Shown here in pieces: positions 16,439-25,639 of a DNA stretch of 64,000 nt. The translations under genes were made by a program, and so were the position numbers. Source of the stretch: Lachnospiraceae bacterium (GTDB lineage: Bacteria; Bacillota; Clostridia; Lachnospirales; Lachnospiraceae); contig JAETRD010000011.1 in assembly GCA_021770345.1 (NCBI GenBank), positions 124,001 through 188,000 of the forward strand. Reading direction: 5' to 3'. Each line of letters starts with the position of its first letter. Position 1 is the first letter of the stretch. The notes beneath the pieces were generated by a model, which had not been told where the DNA came from, made no database searches, and saw only the letters and a program-made list of their open reading frames with translations.

Positions 16439-17713
16439 TCATCTTTTCGAAAAACTTTTTATCGCCGCGCAGGTTTTCGCCAATTCCTCCTTTGTGTGGG
16501 CGGAGGAGACAAACATCGCCTCATACTGCGAGGGTGCCAGATAGATGCCGTGCTCTAACATATAATTGAAATAGTTTGCATAGGCATCCGTATCCGAGGC
16601 GGTCGCGCTCTCGTAATCCGTCACCCGTTCCCCGGTAAAAAATACGCAAAGCAGCGAGCCGATCTGATTGACGCACACGGACGCGCCGAGGTTCTCCCGC
16701 ACACAGTCCGCAATCTCCGCGCTGTACGCCGCGAGCTGCCCGTAAATCTCCGGCTCATCCCGCAGAATCCGGATTGTCGCAATGCCCGCGGCCGTCGCGA
16801 CCGGATTCCCCGAGAGCGTTCCTGCCTGGTATACCGGCCCGACCGGAGCCACTATGTCCATAATCTCTTTCCTTCCGCCGTAGGCGCCGACCGGCATGCC
16901 TCCGCCGATAATCTTCCCGAGCGTCGTCAGATCCGGCTTCACGCCGAACAGTTCCTGCGCACCGCCGGCTCCGAGCCGAAAGCCCGTGATCACCTCGTCA
17001 AAAATCAGCAGCGCGCCGCAGGTCTTCGTGATGTCGCGCAGGAATTCCAGAAAGCCCGGCTCCGGCAGTACCACGCCCATATTTGCGGCCACCGGCTCCA
17101 CGACGACGGCTGCAATCTCGCCGGGATTATTTTCAAACAGCTCCTTTACTGTCTCCGGATGATTGTACTCCGCGATCAGCGTATGTTTCGTGTAGTCCGC
17201 CGGAACCCCTTTACTGTCGGGCACCGACTGGGTCAGCGCACCGGAACCTGCCCGGACTAAAAGGCCGTCGGAATGGCCGTGGTAGCAGCCCCGGAACTTC
17301 ACGATCTTATCACGCCCGGTATACCCCCGCGCCACCCGGATCGCACTCATCACCGCCTCCGTACCCGAACTCACGAGACGGGAAACCTCCATCGACGGCA
17401 TACACTCATAAATCAGCTCGGCGAGCGCAAGCTCCGCCGCCGTGGGTGCGCCGTAGGTCAGCCCCCGCTCGCATGCCTCCTGCACCGCCGCAACGACGGC
17501 CGGATGCGCGTGCCCGAGAATACACGGTCCCCAGGAACAGACATAATCCACATACGCATTCCCGTCGACGTCATAGATATATGCCCCGGCAGCACGGTCG
17601 ATAAAAACCGGATGGCGGTGTACCGCCCGATACGCCCGCACCGGGCTGTTGACCCCGCCCGGAATCCTCCTACTCGACTGTTCAAACAACTCCTCCGATT
17701 TCGCAAACCGCAT
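16439..17713 (-). CDS. hemL: Glutamate-1-semialdehyde 2,1-aminomutase
   Basis: About 424 residues; converts glutamate-1-semialdehyde to 5-aminolevulinate, the second C5-pathway step. The N-terminus (FEQSSRRIPGGVNSPVRAYR), the aspartate motif IFDEVITGFR and the PLP lysine in LGKIIGGGMPVGAYGG are all intact. The ATG at 17713 starts one base after the hemB stop codon, so the longer upstream frame is rejected. It is the last gene of the tetrapyrrole operon. Confidence 0.95.
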   Translation of the reverse strand: MRFAKSEELFEQSSRRIPGGVNSPVRAYRAVHRHPVFIDRAAGAYIYDVDGNAYVDYVCSWGPCILGHAHPAVVAAVQEACERGLTYGAPTAAELALAELIYECMPSMEVSRLVSSGTEAVMSAIRVARGYTGRDKIVKFRGCYHGHSDGLLVRAGSGALTQSVPDSKGVPADYTKHTLIAEYNHPETVKELFENNPGEIAAVVVEPVAANMGVVLPEPGFLEFLRDITKTCGALLIFDEVITGFRLGAGGAQELFGVKPDLTTLGKIIGGGMPVGAYGGRKEIMDIVAPVGPVYQAGTLSGNPVATAAGIATIRILRDEPEIYGQLAAYSAEIADCVRENLGASVCVNQIGSLLCVFFTGERVTDYESATASDTDAYANYFNYMLEHGIYLAPSQYEAMFVSSAHTKEELAKTCAAIKSFSKR

Positions 17714-17714
17714 C

Positions 17715-18701
17715 TTACACTCCCCCGTTTCCCCGTTCCTCTTCGCCAAGCCACGCCGCCGCATCGAGCGCGTGGTAGGTAATGATAATCTTTGCCCCGG
17801 CACGCCGGATGCCGCAGAGAATCTCCATGACAACCTTTCGCTCGTCAATCCAGCCGTTTGCGGCCGCCGCCTTCACCATCGCGTACTCGCCGCTGACATT
17901 GTACGCAGCGACCGGATAGTCTGTGCGGTCTGTGACTTCCCGGACAATGTCGAGATACGCCAGCGCCGGTTTTACCATGATCACGTCCGCTCCCTCCTCG
18001 ATATCCGTCAGACACTCGCGGACGGCCTCCCTGCGGTTTGCCGGGTCCATCTGGTAGGTTTTCCGGTCCCCGAAGCACGGCGCAGAGTGTGCCGCCTCCC
18101 GGAACGGGCCGTAAAAACCCGAGGCAAACTTCGCGCTGTAGGCCATGATCATCGTATTTTTAAAACCTTCCGCATCGAGCGCCTCACGGATGGCCGCCAC
18201 ACGCCCGTCCATCATATCCGACGGCGCGACCACATCCGCTCCGGCCCGCGCCATCGACACCGCCATTTTCGCGAGAAGCGGCAGCGTCTCGTCATTTAAA
18301 ATCTCCCCTCCGCAGACCACGCCGCAGTGCCCGTGAGAGGTATACTCGCACAGACAGACATCCGCGATCACGAGCAGCCCCGGCGCCTGCTCTTTTATCC
18401 GGCGGATTGCGCGCTGCGTCACGCCCTCATCGTTGTACGCCTCGCTGGCGGCCTCATCCTTGTGCGCCGGAATCCCGAACAGCAGCACCCCGCTTATCCC
18501 GGCATTTACAACCCGCTCCACTTCCTCATGAATGCGGTCCACGGAATACTGACAGATGCCCGGCATCGCGCCAATCGGGTTTTTGACGTTCTCCCCCTCC
18601 GTCACAAACATCGGATATACCAGATCGCTCCGGTCCACCCGCGTCTCGCGCACCAGCTGCCGCATCGTCTCATTTACCCGCAGTCTTCTCAGTCGATTCA
18701 T
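17715..18701 (-). CDS. hemB: Porphobilinogen synthase (delta-aminolevulinate dehydratase)
   Basis: A 328-residue enzyme that joins two 5-aminolevulinate molecules into porphobilinogen. Schiff-base lysines are in [14 protein letters not shown] and [10 protein letters not shown]. The metal loop reads [14 protein letters not shown], with the three cysteines of the zinc-dependent class. Placed between cobA/hemD and hemL with gaps of 13 bases and 1 base. Confidence 0.96.
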   Translation of the reverse strand: MNRLRRLRVNETMRQLVRETRVDRSDLVYPMFVTEGENVKNPIGAMPGICQYSVDRIHEEVERVVNAGISGVLLFGIPAHKDEAASEAYNDEGVTQRAIRRIKEQAPGLLVIADVCLCEYTSHGHCGVVCGGEILNDETLPLLAKMAVSMARAGADVVAPSDMMDGRVAAIREALDAEGFKNTMIMAYSAKFASGFYGPFREAAHSAPCFGDRKTYQMDPANRREAVRECLTDIEEGADVIMVKPALAYLDIVREVTDRTDYPVAAYNVSGEYAMVKAAAANGWIDERKVVMEILCGIRRAGAKIIITYHALDAAAWLGEEERGNGGV

Positions 18702-18714
18702 CTGTCTTCTCCTC

Positions 18715-20385
18715 TCACTCCCTGGGACGTTCCTGATTCTGCACGTCCTCCATCATAATCTGCGCCAGAGCCGCCGCAGTCGGCTCCTCTGCCGTCACAA
18801 TCCGCGCTCCGGACGCCCCGCCCGCACCCGCGGATGCCGACTCCTCTGCCGTCACAATCCGCGCTCCGGACACCCCGCCCGCACCCGCGGATGCCGACTC
18901 CTCTGCCGCAAGCGCCGCAAGAAGCGCCTCTCTTGTCTGCCGCCCGATACAGTAAAATCTGCCCCGCGCCGGAGGCTGATATTCGCCCGCGGAAAGCGCC
19001 GCAAAAAAAGCCTCCACGCCGGACGCGCTGAAAAACGCGATGCGCGCATCCTCCGTGAGCCGGTCTGACTCACACACCTTCCGGGGCGTCACGTCGTACA
19101 CCGCAAGCTCACACACCGCGCATCCCGCAGCGCTTAAGATTTCACTCAGTACGGGATTGCCGCGGACGGCCCGCGGCAGCAATACCCGCGGCTTCTCTGC
19201 TCCGAACCGGCGCACAAACTCCCTGCCGAAATGTTCTGCGTCCGCCACATCCGGGATAAAATCCGCATGGATCCCGCGTCCGCGCAGCGCCTCGCCGGTC
19301 CCCGGTCCGATTGCAGCAAACCTGCAGCCGCCGAGCGACCGGATATCCGCCTCCGCCTCCGCAAACGCCGAAAAAAACTGCTCCACCGCCTGTTTGCTCG
19401 TAAGAAAAATCCAGTCATAGTCCGAAATCCGCTCAAGTTCCCGCACAAGCAGCGGCATCTGCGCGCACGCAGCCGCCTGCATCTCAATCAGCGGCACAAG
19501 AGACCCGCCGCGCGCTTCGATGTGCGCGCGAAACGCCTCTAACGTCGGCGCAGTACCGACCGCATACACCGGCACGGCCTCCCGTGCAAGCGCAAACTCC
19601 GCCACCGGTCCAATCACGATCACCGCAGGAGCCGTCACACCCGCACCGCGCACGCGGCCCGCAATATCGCAGAGTGTTCCCCGCAGCGTCCGCGCCTGCG
19701 GGGTGGCCCCTTTTTCAATTACCGCGGCCGGCGTATCCGGACTCTTTCCGTATCTGATCAGCTGTTCTGCGATGTGCCGAAGATTTGCAAGCCCCATCAA
19801 AAAGATCAGAGTCCCGTTCAGTTTCGCCAGATTCCGGTAATCCTCCGCTGCGAGGGCTCCGGTCGGCGCAGCCGCAGCCACATCCGCGTCGCCGCAGGCT
19901 TCCTGCCCTGCGGCGTCCATGTGTGCCGTCTGCCCGCCGGTATCCCCGGTATGCCCGGTTATCACATGAAAGCTGCGCGCAAGCCCCCGGTGCGTGACCG
20001 GGATTCCGGAAAGCTCCGGCACCGCCACCGCCGAGGTGATTCCGGGAACCGTCTCGCAGGAAATCCCTGCCGCCCGCAGCGCAGCAAGCTCCTCGCCGCC
20101 GCGCCCGAACACAAAGGGATCCCCGCCCTTTAAGCGCACCACATGACGGTACTTTCCCGCACACTCAATGAGAATCCGGTTGATTTCCTCCTGGCTGTAT
20201 GTGTGCGCGCCGGACTCTTTTCCCACATAGATGCGGACGCAGTCCCGCGGCGTCTCGCGCAGCAATTCCTCCGACGCGAGCCGGTCATAGACGACGGCGT
20301 CACACTGTCTTAACTTTTCGCGTCCGCGGACGGTCAGAAGGGATACGTCCCCCGGCCCGGCGCCCACCAATGTCACTTTTCCCAT
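18715..20385 (-). CDS. CobA-HemD fusion: uroporphyrinogen-III methyltransferase and synthase
   Basis: A 556-residue two-domain enzyme. Residues 1 to about 245 are the SAM-dependent methyltransferase CobA ([32 protein letters not shown]) that turns uroporphyrinogen III into precorrin-2. From about 260 to 500 is uroporphyrinogen-III synthase HemD, which cyclises hydroxymethylbilane. The fusion is common in Clostridia and channels product toward siroheme and B12. The C-terminus holds two copies of a 19-residue Ala/Gly/Ser-rich tandem repeat. The first domain also has a Gly/Ala/Asp-rich insertion (about residues 147-170) after HVITGHTGD. Confidence 0.93.
   Translation of the reverse strand: MGKVTLVGAGPGDVSLLTVRGREKLRQCDAVVYDRLASEELLRETPRDCVRIYVGKESGAHTYSQEEINRILIECAGKYRHVVRLKGGDPFVFGRGGEELAALRAAGISCETVPGITSAVAVPELSGIPVTHRGLARSFHVITGHTGDTGGQTAHMDAAGQEACGDADVAAAAPTGALAAEDYRNLAKLNGTLIFLMGLANLRHIAEQLIRYGKSPDTPAAVIEKGATPQARTLRGTLCDIAGRVRGAGVTAPAVIVIGPVAEFALAREAVPVYAVGTAPTLEAFRAHIEARGGSLVPLIEMQAAACAQMPLLVRELERISDYDWIFLTSKQAVEQFFSAFAEAEADIRSLGGCRFAAIGPGTGEALRGRGIHADFIPDVADAEHFGREFVRRFGAEKPRVLLPRAVRGNPVLSEILSAAGCAVCELAVYDVTPRKVCESDRLTEDARIAFFSASGVEAFFAALSAGEYQPPARGRFYCIGRQTREALLAALAAEESASAGAGGVSGARIVTAEESASAGAGGASGARIVTAEEPTAAALAQIMMEDVQNQERPRE
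18784..18897 (-). repeat. 57-base tandem repeat in cobA/hemD
   Basis: Two near-identical 57-base units (one or two differences) at 18784-18840 and 18841-18897, followed by the first ten bases of a third. Each codes for a 19-residue unit rich in Ala, Gly and Ser. Length in whole codons keeps the frame; it lies near the C-terminal end of HemD. Confidence 0.85.
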
Positions 20386-21333
20386 CTATTCCGCTCCCAT
20401 AGAAAGCCGTCTGGCCATCTGCCGTGCAAGCGCGCACCGTTCCCCGGCCGCTCCGCACAGCTCCTGCCGCAGCAGAACGCCGTCCTTCTCCCGCACCGCG
20501 CGGATGCAGATCACGTCCTTTGCAGACTCCCGGAACGTCCCGGTCGGCGCACCGACCTGCGCATACACGCCGACTGCCTCATGACAGCCCGCATTCAGCT
20601 TCCTCAAAATCAGCCGCTCCGTCTCAAGCTCAGCCGCCGCGCGGCTGTCCGAAAGACGGCTTAAAAATGCCTGTGTGCCGTCCGCTCTGCCCTCCACCGC
20701 AATGACGGCCTGTCCGCCCGCCGGAATCACGGTTTCCGCGGCAAGATACCGATAAGCAAGGTCCTCCTCGGCGGCAAGCCCGAGGCGCTTTAGCCCTGCT
20801 GCCGCGAGCACAATCCCGTCATATTCCCCCGCCCGCAGTCTCTCCAGCCGCGTGGGGACATTGCCGCGCAGCGGGGCAAACGCCATATTCGGATAACAGG
20901 CTGCAAGCTGCGCCCGCCTCCGCAGGCTCCCGGTCCCGATTACCGCCTGCTGCCGCGCCGCAAGATCCGTCCCCCGGCGCACGACCAGCACGTCCCGGGG
21001 ATCCTCCCTGGGCAGGACGCAGACGATCGAGAGTCCGTCCGCGAGCTCCGTCGGCATATCTTTGGCGGAATGCACCGCGCAGTCGATGCTCCCCTGCCGG
21101 ATCGCCTCCTCAAACTCCGTCACAAACACGCCCTTCCCGCCGAATTCCGCCAGCGGCCGATCCTGTATGTTATCTCCGGCCGTCCTGATAATTACCTTTT
21201 CACAGACAAGCCCGGGGTATGCGCGGTTCACCGCTTCAATAAACAAATCCGTCTGCGCCAGTGCCAGCAGACTTCCTCTCGTTCCTATTTTCAACTTCTC
21301 CGGTATCACGGTTTCGTTTGCCGCAGCTTCCAT
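20386..21333 (-). CDS. hemC: Hydroxymethylbilane synthase (porphobilinogen deaminase)
   Basis: About 315 residues; polymerises four porphobilinogens into hydroxymethylbilane. Shows KIGTRGSLLALAQ, the substrate loop HSAKDMPTEL, GTGSLRRRAQL and the dipyrromethane-binding cysteine in LNAGCHEAVGVYAQV. The ATG at 21333 follows GGGGAGGAAGGAC. Starting there, it overlaps the end of sirC by 98 bases in another frame. A longer Arg/Lys-rich N-terminus in the same frame is rejected. Confidence 0.95.
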   Translation of the reverse strand: MEAAANETVIPEKLKIGTRGSLLALAQTDLFIEAVNRAYPGLVCEKVIIRTAGDNIQDRPLAEFGGKGVFVTEFEEAIRQGSIDCAVHSAKDMPTELADGLSIVCVLPREDPRDVLVVRRGTDLAARQQAVIGTGSLRRRAQLAACYPNMAFAPLRGNVPTRLERLRAGEYDGIVLAAAGLKRLGLAAEEDLAYRYLAAETVIPAGGQAVIAVEGRADGTQAFLSRLSDSRAAAELETERLILRKLNAGCHEAVGVYAQVGAPTGTFRESAKDVICIRAVREKDGVLLRQELCGAAGERCALARQMARRLSMGAE

Positions 21334-22012
21334 GTCCTTCCTCCCCTTTGATGCCTTTCTTCCCTGCTTTGCTGTCTCTCTCCTCCCCTTTGATGCCCGT
21401 CTCCTCCGCGATAACCGCGCGCACCTCCTCGTCGGACAGCGCGTCCCGCGCGAGAAAAAGCTCCAGCAGGCGCTCAAACACACGCTTTCTCGCGGCAGCC
21501 TGCGGCACCTGCGCTTTCACCGTCTCCCGGAACGCGCCGAGCGTCTCCGCTGCCATTCCGTAGCGTTCGGGCACGCACGTTTCCAGTTCCCTGCGCAGGC
21601 GCGCCGCAAGCGCGGGGCTGTCGCCGCCGGTCGACACCGCGACGACCACGTCGCCGCGGTGTACAATCGCCGGGAAATAAAAACTGCACAGTTCCTTTTC
21701 GTCCACCACGTTGACCGGGATTTTCGCCTCGCGGCAAAGCGCCGAGACCAGGCGGTTTACCTCCCCGTCGTCCGTGGCCGCGACCACGAGCGCGGCGTCC
21801 GCGATATCCTCCGCGGCAAAGCGCCGCTGCCGCAGCAGAATGCCGGGCTCCTTGGCAAGCGCCCGCACCTCCCCGCAGACCGCGGGGGCTACCACCGTGA
21901 TATCCGCGCCGAACGACGCCAGCTGTCTGATCTTCCCCGCAGCGATGCGCCCGCCGCCGACGACCACGCACTTTTTATTTTCGATATCCACATACAACGG
22001 AAAATATGCCAT
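21236..22012 (-). CDS. Precorrin-2 dehydrogenase/sirohydrochlorin-type (SirC/CysG-B)
   Basis: About 258 residues; NAD-dependent oxidation of precorrin-2 to sirohydrochlorin, with or without iron insertion. Seen: YVDIENKKCVVVGGGRIAAGKIRQL (Rossmann fold), AATDDGEVNRLV and VAVSTGGDSPALA. After about residue 200 the C-terminus is Lys/Glu/Gly-rich, with a 14-residue repeat (GIKGEE units), and reads 98 bases into hemC. The ATG at 22012 begins just after the hemA stop. Confidence 0.9.
   Translation of the reverse strand: MAYFPLYVDIENKKCVVVGGGRIAAGKIRQLASFGADITVVAPAVCGEVRALAKEPGILLRQRRFAAEDIADAALVVAATDDGEVNRLVSALCREAKIPVNVVDEKELCSFYFPAIVHRGDVVVAVSTGGDSPALAARLRRELETCVPERYGMAAETLGAFRETVKAQVPQAAARKRVFERLLELFLARDALSDEEVRAVIAEETGIKGEERDSKAGKKGIKGEEGHGSCGKRNRDTGEVENRNERKSAGTGADGFVY
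21340..21397 (-). repeat. 42-base direct repeat at the sirC/hemC junction
   Basis: CCTCCCCTTTGATGCC occurs at 21340-21355 and 21382-21397. It contains the ribosome site of hemC (GGGGAGG in the minus strand), so the duplication created a second ribosome-site-like sequence 42 bases upstream while adding 14 codons to sirC. Confidence 0.75.
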
Positions 22013-22014
22013 GC

Positions 22015-23148
22015 TCACTCCACCAACCGTTCTATCGCTTTCAGCAGCGCATTCCACTGTTCTCCCGACAGCTCGTCCCGCAGCCGGTACACGACGCTCC
22101 CGAAGCTCTGCCCCGACAGCGCCGCAAAGGCTTCCTTATGACGCTCCATAAATGCGGACATGGAAATACTCTTAGATGTCTCCTCCACATGCCCGCCGAG
22201 AATCAGCTCTGCCTTATCCGTCTCCTTAAGCTTAAGCGCATTGTTAGAGGCAGCCATCCGTCTGAAATCATCGATATTTAAAAGCGTGATTCCCGGGATG
22301 TCTCCGATCTCCGCATCCATATCCCGCGGCACCGCCAGATCGATAAAAAGCCGGGGACGACCACAGTCTGCCATCCCCCGGATGCGGTCGGCAACAAACG
22401 TATAGTGCGGTCCCGCAGTCGCGCTGACAACCACAGCCGCACCGTCCACATAGCGGTAGCGGTCGGCAAAATCGACCATTTGGATTTCATTGTCAGAAAA
22501 CGTGCGAAAAACCCCCGCATGCCTGCGCGTTGTACCGATCATCTCCCGGATTCCCTTATCCAGCAGATTCTTCGCCAGAATACTGCCGATCTTTCCGGTA
22601 ATGCCCACCAGAAGAACGTCGCCGCCCCCGTTTTCCCGCAGAAACGCTTCGATGCGGTTTGCCGCAAGCGTGCCCACAGACACCGGGGTCCGCGACAGCA
22701 GCGTATTGGTCTTGATGTCCTTCGCACAGCCAAACGCCCCCTGAAATGCGATGTTGATTTCGTTGCAGGTACACCCCAGCTCTTTCGCAATCCCGTATGC
22801 GTCCTTTGCCTGCCGCAGAATCTCATCCTCGCCGAGCACCATCGAGTCCAGGCCGCACGCAACAAAAAACAGATGCCGCAGCGCCTGTTCTCCCGCATAA
22901 CTGTATATGTGCGCCAGAACCTCGCTTTTCGGAATGCCTTTATACTCCGCAAGCGCCTGCTCGACGCGGCCGGCGTCCCCGCAGAAATAGATTTCACTGC
23001 GGTTGCAGGTTGACAGAATGACGGCCCCCGTACAGCCGCAGGTTTCTTTTAGTATACCGTGAAACCGCCTCCGCTCCTCCGCGGAAAATGCATACCGCTC
23101 CCGAAGCGGAAGGGACCCGTTCTTGTCATTTACGCCGATGCAGTTCAT
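22015..23148 (-). CDS. hemA: Glutamyl-tRNA reductase
   Basis: A 377-residue enzyme, the first committed step of C5 tetrapyrrole synthesis: glutamyl-tRNA to glutamate-1-semialdehyde. The thioester cysteine lies in LSTCNRSEIYF, substrate binding in GLDSMVLGEDEILRQAK, and the NADPH fold begins VLLVGITGKIG. Its ATG overlaps the AbiEi-like stop (ATGA), and the ribosome site GGAGGAA lies inside that gene, so translation is coupled. The C-terminal dimerisation domain is shorter than in many homologues. Confidence 0.95.
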   Translation of the reverse strand: MNCIGVNDKNGSLPLRERYAFSAEERRRFHGILKETCGCTGAVILSTCNRSEIYFCGDAGRVEQALAEYKGIPKSEVLAHIYSYAGEQALRHLFFVACGLDSMVLGEDEILRQAKDAYGIAKELGCTCNEINIAFQGAFGCAKDIKTNTLLSRTPVSVGTLAANRIEAFLRENGGGDVLLVGITGKIGSILAKNLLDKGIREMIGTTRRHAGVFRTFSDNEIQMVDFADRYRYVDGAAVVVSATAGPHYTFVADRIRGMADCGRPRLFIDLAVPRDMDAEIGDIPGITLLNIDDFRRMAASNNALKLKETDKAELILGGHVEETSKSISMSAFMERHKEAFAALSGQSFGSVVYRLRDELSGEQWNALLKAIERLVE

Positions 23149-23765
23149 AGTTCCTCCGCAGTCATCTCTCCCAGTCTGTCAATAAAAATCTTTACCCTGT
23201 TGAAAATCCCCATTTTCTGCGCATAGTCCGCAAGATTGTCCAGATTCTTTTTCCCGTCCGCCCCATATGCGCGGAGCGCCTTTTCAAAGTATTCCTTATT
23301 CAGCCTTGTCCGATACTTAAAACAGTCGCAGATTGTGCGGTCTCTGTCGTAAACGGAAAGACACACACCGTTGAAATCCGCTGTCGTCTTTCCGATTTCG
23401 TAATTCTCCTTCGGAATATAGTACACCTTGAAGTCGAATGCCTCCGTTTTTAATTTGGCGCGGGAAACCGTCCGGGGTACGGCAAGCGCCCAGGCCCTCG
23501 GAAAACGGTCGCTGTAACCGTAGTAATACAGTGCGGATTCCATACACACAATGCCCTCGGGAATCAGCGCCAAAAGAAGCCGCTCTTCCAGGATATCGTC
23601 ATTGTCGGCAAGCCGGTAATACCCGTGTCGGATACGCTCAAGAAATCCCTCGTCATAAAATGCACAGATATCCGTTTTATTCAATCCGGCGGACAAAAAA
23701 TCTGCCGTTCTCGCAATTCCGTCCGAATCCGCAAGCACTTTTTCCGCTGTTTCTCGTTTTGTCAT
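23145..23765 (-). CDS. AbiEi-like antitoxin-family protein
   Basis: About 206 residues from the ATG at 23765. The N-terminus is a winged helix of the AbiEi_4 type (GIARTADFLSAGLNKTDICAFYDEGFLERIRHGYYRL), followed by the AbiEi body (CMESALYYYGYSDRFPRAWALAVPR; YDRDRTICDCFKYR). In type IV toxin-antitoxin systems AbiEi represses its promoter and opposes a nucleotidyltransferase toxin; no such toxin is next to it. Instead it leads the hemA-sirC-hemC-cobA/hemD-hemB-hemL operon and may act as its regulator. That role is inference. Confidence 0.8.
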   Translation of the reverse strand: MTKRETAEKVLADSDGIARTADFLSAGLNKTDICAFYDEGFLERIRHGYYRLADNDDILEERLLLALIPEGIVCMESALYYYGYSDRFPRAWALAVPRTVSRAKLKTEAFDFKVYYIPKENYEIGKTTADFNGVCLSVYDRDRTICDCFKYRTRLNKEYFEKALRAYGADGKKNLDNLADYAQKMGIFNRVKIFIDRLGEMTAEEL

Positions 23766-23817
23766 AACAATTTTAACCTTCCGTACAAAAATATACAAAT
23801 TTAGTAACTTATATAAA

Positions 23818-23846
23818 AGTATAACGCGGCAGGTCTCAATTTGCAA
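23818..23846 (-). promoter_or_regulatory. Promoter of the abiEi-like/tetrapyrrole operon
   Basis: TTGCAA (23841-23846) and TATACT (23818-23823) are 17 bases apart, 50 bases before the AbiEi-like ATG. As gene spacing downstream is minimal, this is probably the main promoter for all seven genes. Confidence 0.65.
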
Positions 23847-23883
23847 GACTTTCTGCACACAGAAATATAGAACCTGTATTCGT

Positions 23884-24744
23884 CTACCTGGCCGTATCGC
23901 CCTCGACGACAAGGTCTTCCACAAAGGCCGCTCCGTAGGTGTCCGCGAGTGTCGCCTCGTAGGCCTCGTGGAAAAATCCCTCCCCGTAAAGGGCCGTAAT
24001 CTCCTCGTTCAGCCACGTCAGAAGCGCATCATTCCCCTTCGTCACGGCAGGGGCAATCGTCGCCTGCTCCCCGAGCGAAGGGATCCCTACGGTATAGCCC
24101 GCATTCTGTCTCGCGTAGGCGAGCACCTCCGTATTGTCGTTTACCCAGGCGGCGCCGCTGCCGTTTTCGAGCGCGGTCTTCGCCTGCGCATACGCATCGT
24201 ATTTCTGCAGGGCGATATCTGGGTAATGCTCAATCAGATACGTCTCCGCGGTGGTTCCGGAAATGACGATGACCTCCTCCTCGCTGCCGAGGTCTGCAAG
24301 ATCCGTAATCACATCGGAATCCGGGGAGACCACACCGAGCGCCACATTCATGTACGGCAGTGCAAAGTCCACCTCCTCGGCCCGCTCCGGCGTCACCGTA
24401 AAATTTGCAAGAATGAGATCCACCTTTCCCGTCTGCAGATACTCGATACGGCTGGCCGCCTCGGTGGAGACATAATTGATATCGACGCCCAAATCCTTTG
24501 CAATGCGGTTTCCGAAGTAAATGTCATATCCCTGATACGCCCCGTTCTCATCCACATATCCGAACGGATTCTTATCGGAGAAAACACCGATATTGATCGT
24601 TCCGCTTTCCTTAATTTCCTCCACGCTGCGGTACACCGCACCGTCCTGGCCCCCGCCGTTTTTCATCCCGCAGCCGCCGAACACAGCGCCGGCAAGCACC
24701 GCAGCTGCCAGAAATATTCCGATTCCTTTCGCACCTTTTTTCAT
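23884..24744 (-). CDS. Amino-acid ABC transporter substrate-binding lipoprotein
   Basis: About 286 residues. A lipoprotein signal (FLAAAVLAGAVFGGC) anchors it outside the membrane; the mature part is a polar amino-acid binding fold (INIGVFSDKNPFGYVDENGAYQGYDIYFGNRIAKDLG; DLILANFTVTPERAEEVDFALPY). The ligand is not readable; glutamine, cystine or similar polar amino acids are typical. The ATG at 24744, five bases after GGAGG, is chosen. It is last in the four-gene importer operon. Confidence 0.92.
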   Translation of the reverse strand: MKKGAKGIGIFLAAAVLAGAVFGGCGMKNGGGQDGAVYRSVEEIKESGTINIGVFSDKNPFGYVDENGAYQGYDIYFGNRIAKDLGVDINYVSTEAASRIEYLQTGKVDLILANFTVTPERAEEVDFALPYMNVALGVVSPDSDVITDLADLGSEEEVIVISGTTAETYLIEHYPDIALQKYDAYAQAKTALENGSGAAWVNDNTEVLAYARQNAGYTVGIPSLGEQATIAPAVTKGNDALLTWLNEEITALYGEGFFHEAYEATLADTYGAAFVEDLVVEGDTAR

Positions 24745-24754
24745 CATATCCTCC

Positions 24755-24778
24755 ATTCTGCCGCCGCAGGCGGCTTTT
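24755..24778 (-). repeat. GC mini-stem before the substrate-binding gene
   Basis: GCCGCC-TGC-GGCGGC forms a short stem in the transcript just ahead of the ribosome site. Near copies occur at 25587-25601 and 29520-29538. Confidence 0.5.
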
Positions 24779-25574
24779 AAATCCCGGGAACACTTTGCAC
24801 GGCACTGCCTGCTCCGGCAGTTTTCCCGGAAACCGGTTCAAACTCAAACGTGCGCAGAAATTTTTTCGCCCGCTCCGACTTCGGATTTCCGAAAAATTCC
24901 TCCGGTGTCCCCTGCTCGACAATGTTCCCCTGATCTATAAAAATCACCCGGTCCGCCACCGCCCGCGCAAACGCCATCTCGTGCGTGACAATGACCATCG
25001 TGCGTCCCTGTTCTGCGAGCTGCAGCAGGACGTCTAACACCTCGCGCACCATCTCCGGGTCAAGCGCCGCCGTCACCTCGTCAAACAAAAGGATTTCCGG
25101 CTCCATGATCAGCGCCCGGACAATCGCGACACGCTGTTTCTGCCCGCCGGACAGCTCTCTCGGATAGCTCTCCTCTTTCCCGCAGAGTCCGACTCTCGCA
25201 AGGAGCTTTTCCGCCTCCTCTACCGCCTCTCTGCGTCCTTTTTTCTGCACCTTTACCGGCGCTAAGACAATATTTTCCAGAACGGTCATGTGGGGAAACA
25301 GCTCGTAATTCTGGAATACCATCCCGACCCTCTGACGGATTGCCGTAATCTTTCTGCTCTTGCCGTCAATCAGCTCTCCCCGCAGCGTAATTTTCCCCTG
25401 CTGTATCGGCTCAAGGCCGTTGACGCAGCGCAGCAGCGTACTCTTGCCGCATCCCGATGGACCGATCACGACCACCACCTCCCCGCGGTGGATGGTCAGA
25501 GAAATATCTTTTAAAATCCGGTTTTCCCCATAACTCTTACTCACATGCTCAATTCTAAGCAAATCCTCCTTCAT
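24777..25574 (-). CDS. Amino-acid ABC transporter ATP-binding protein (GlnQ type)
   Basis: About 265 residues. Walker [12 protein letters not shown], signature [15 protein letters not shown], Walker [15 protein letters not shown] and H-loop [15 protein letters not shown] are all intact, the last being typical of polar amino-acid importers. The ATG at 25574 follows GGGAGGGGAA. Driver of the two permeases upstream. Confidence 0.95.
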   Translation of the reverse strand: MKEDLLRIEHVSKSYGENRILKDISLTIHRGEVVVVIGPSGCGKSTLLRCVNGLEPIQQGKITLRGELIDGKSRKITAIRQRVGMVFQNYELFPHMTVLENIVLAPVKVQKKGRREAVEEAEKLLARVGLCGKEESYPRELSGGQKQRVAIVRALIMEPEILLFDEVTAALDPEMVREVLDVLLQLAEQGRTMVIVTHEMAFARAVADRVIFIDQGNIVEQGTPEEFFGNPKSERAKKFLRTFEFEPVSGKTAGAGSAVQSVPGI

Positions 25575-25586
25575 TTCCCCTCCCTT

Positions 25587-25601
25587 CCGCCGCAGGCGGC
25601 C
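25587..25601 (-). repeat. GC mini-stem before the ATPase gene
   Basis: GGCCGCCTGCGGCGG lies directly in front of the ribosome site of the ATPase, like the one at 24755-24778. Confidence 0.5.
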
Positions 25602-25639
25602 TTTCATTCCGGATCAGGACACGGCGTTTTCCTGTCTTT

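Noticed and set aside
21334-21483. An Arg/Lys-rich N-terminal extension of HemC
   Set aside because: Not found in the family; the ATG at 21333 with GGGGAGG fits. The extension is in fact the other frame of sirC.
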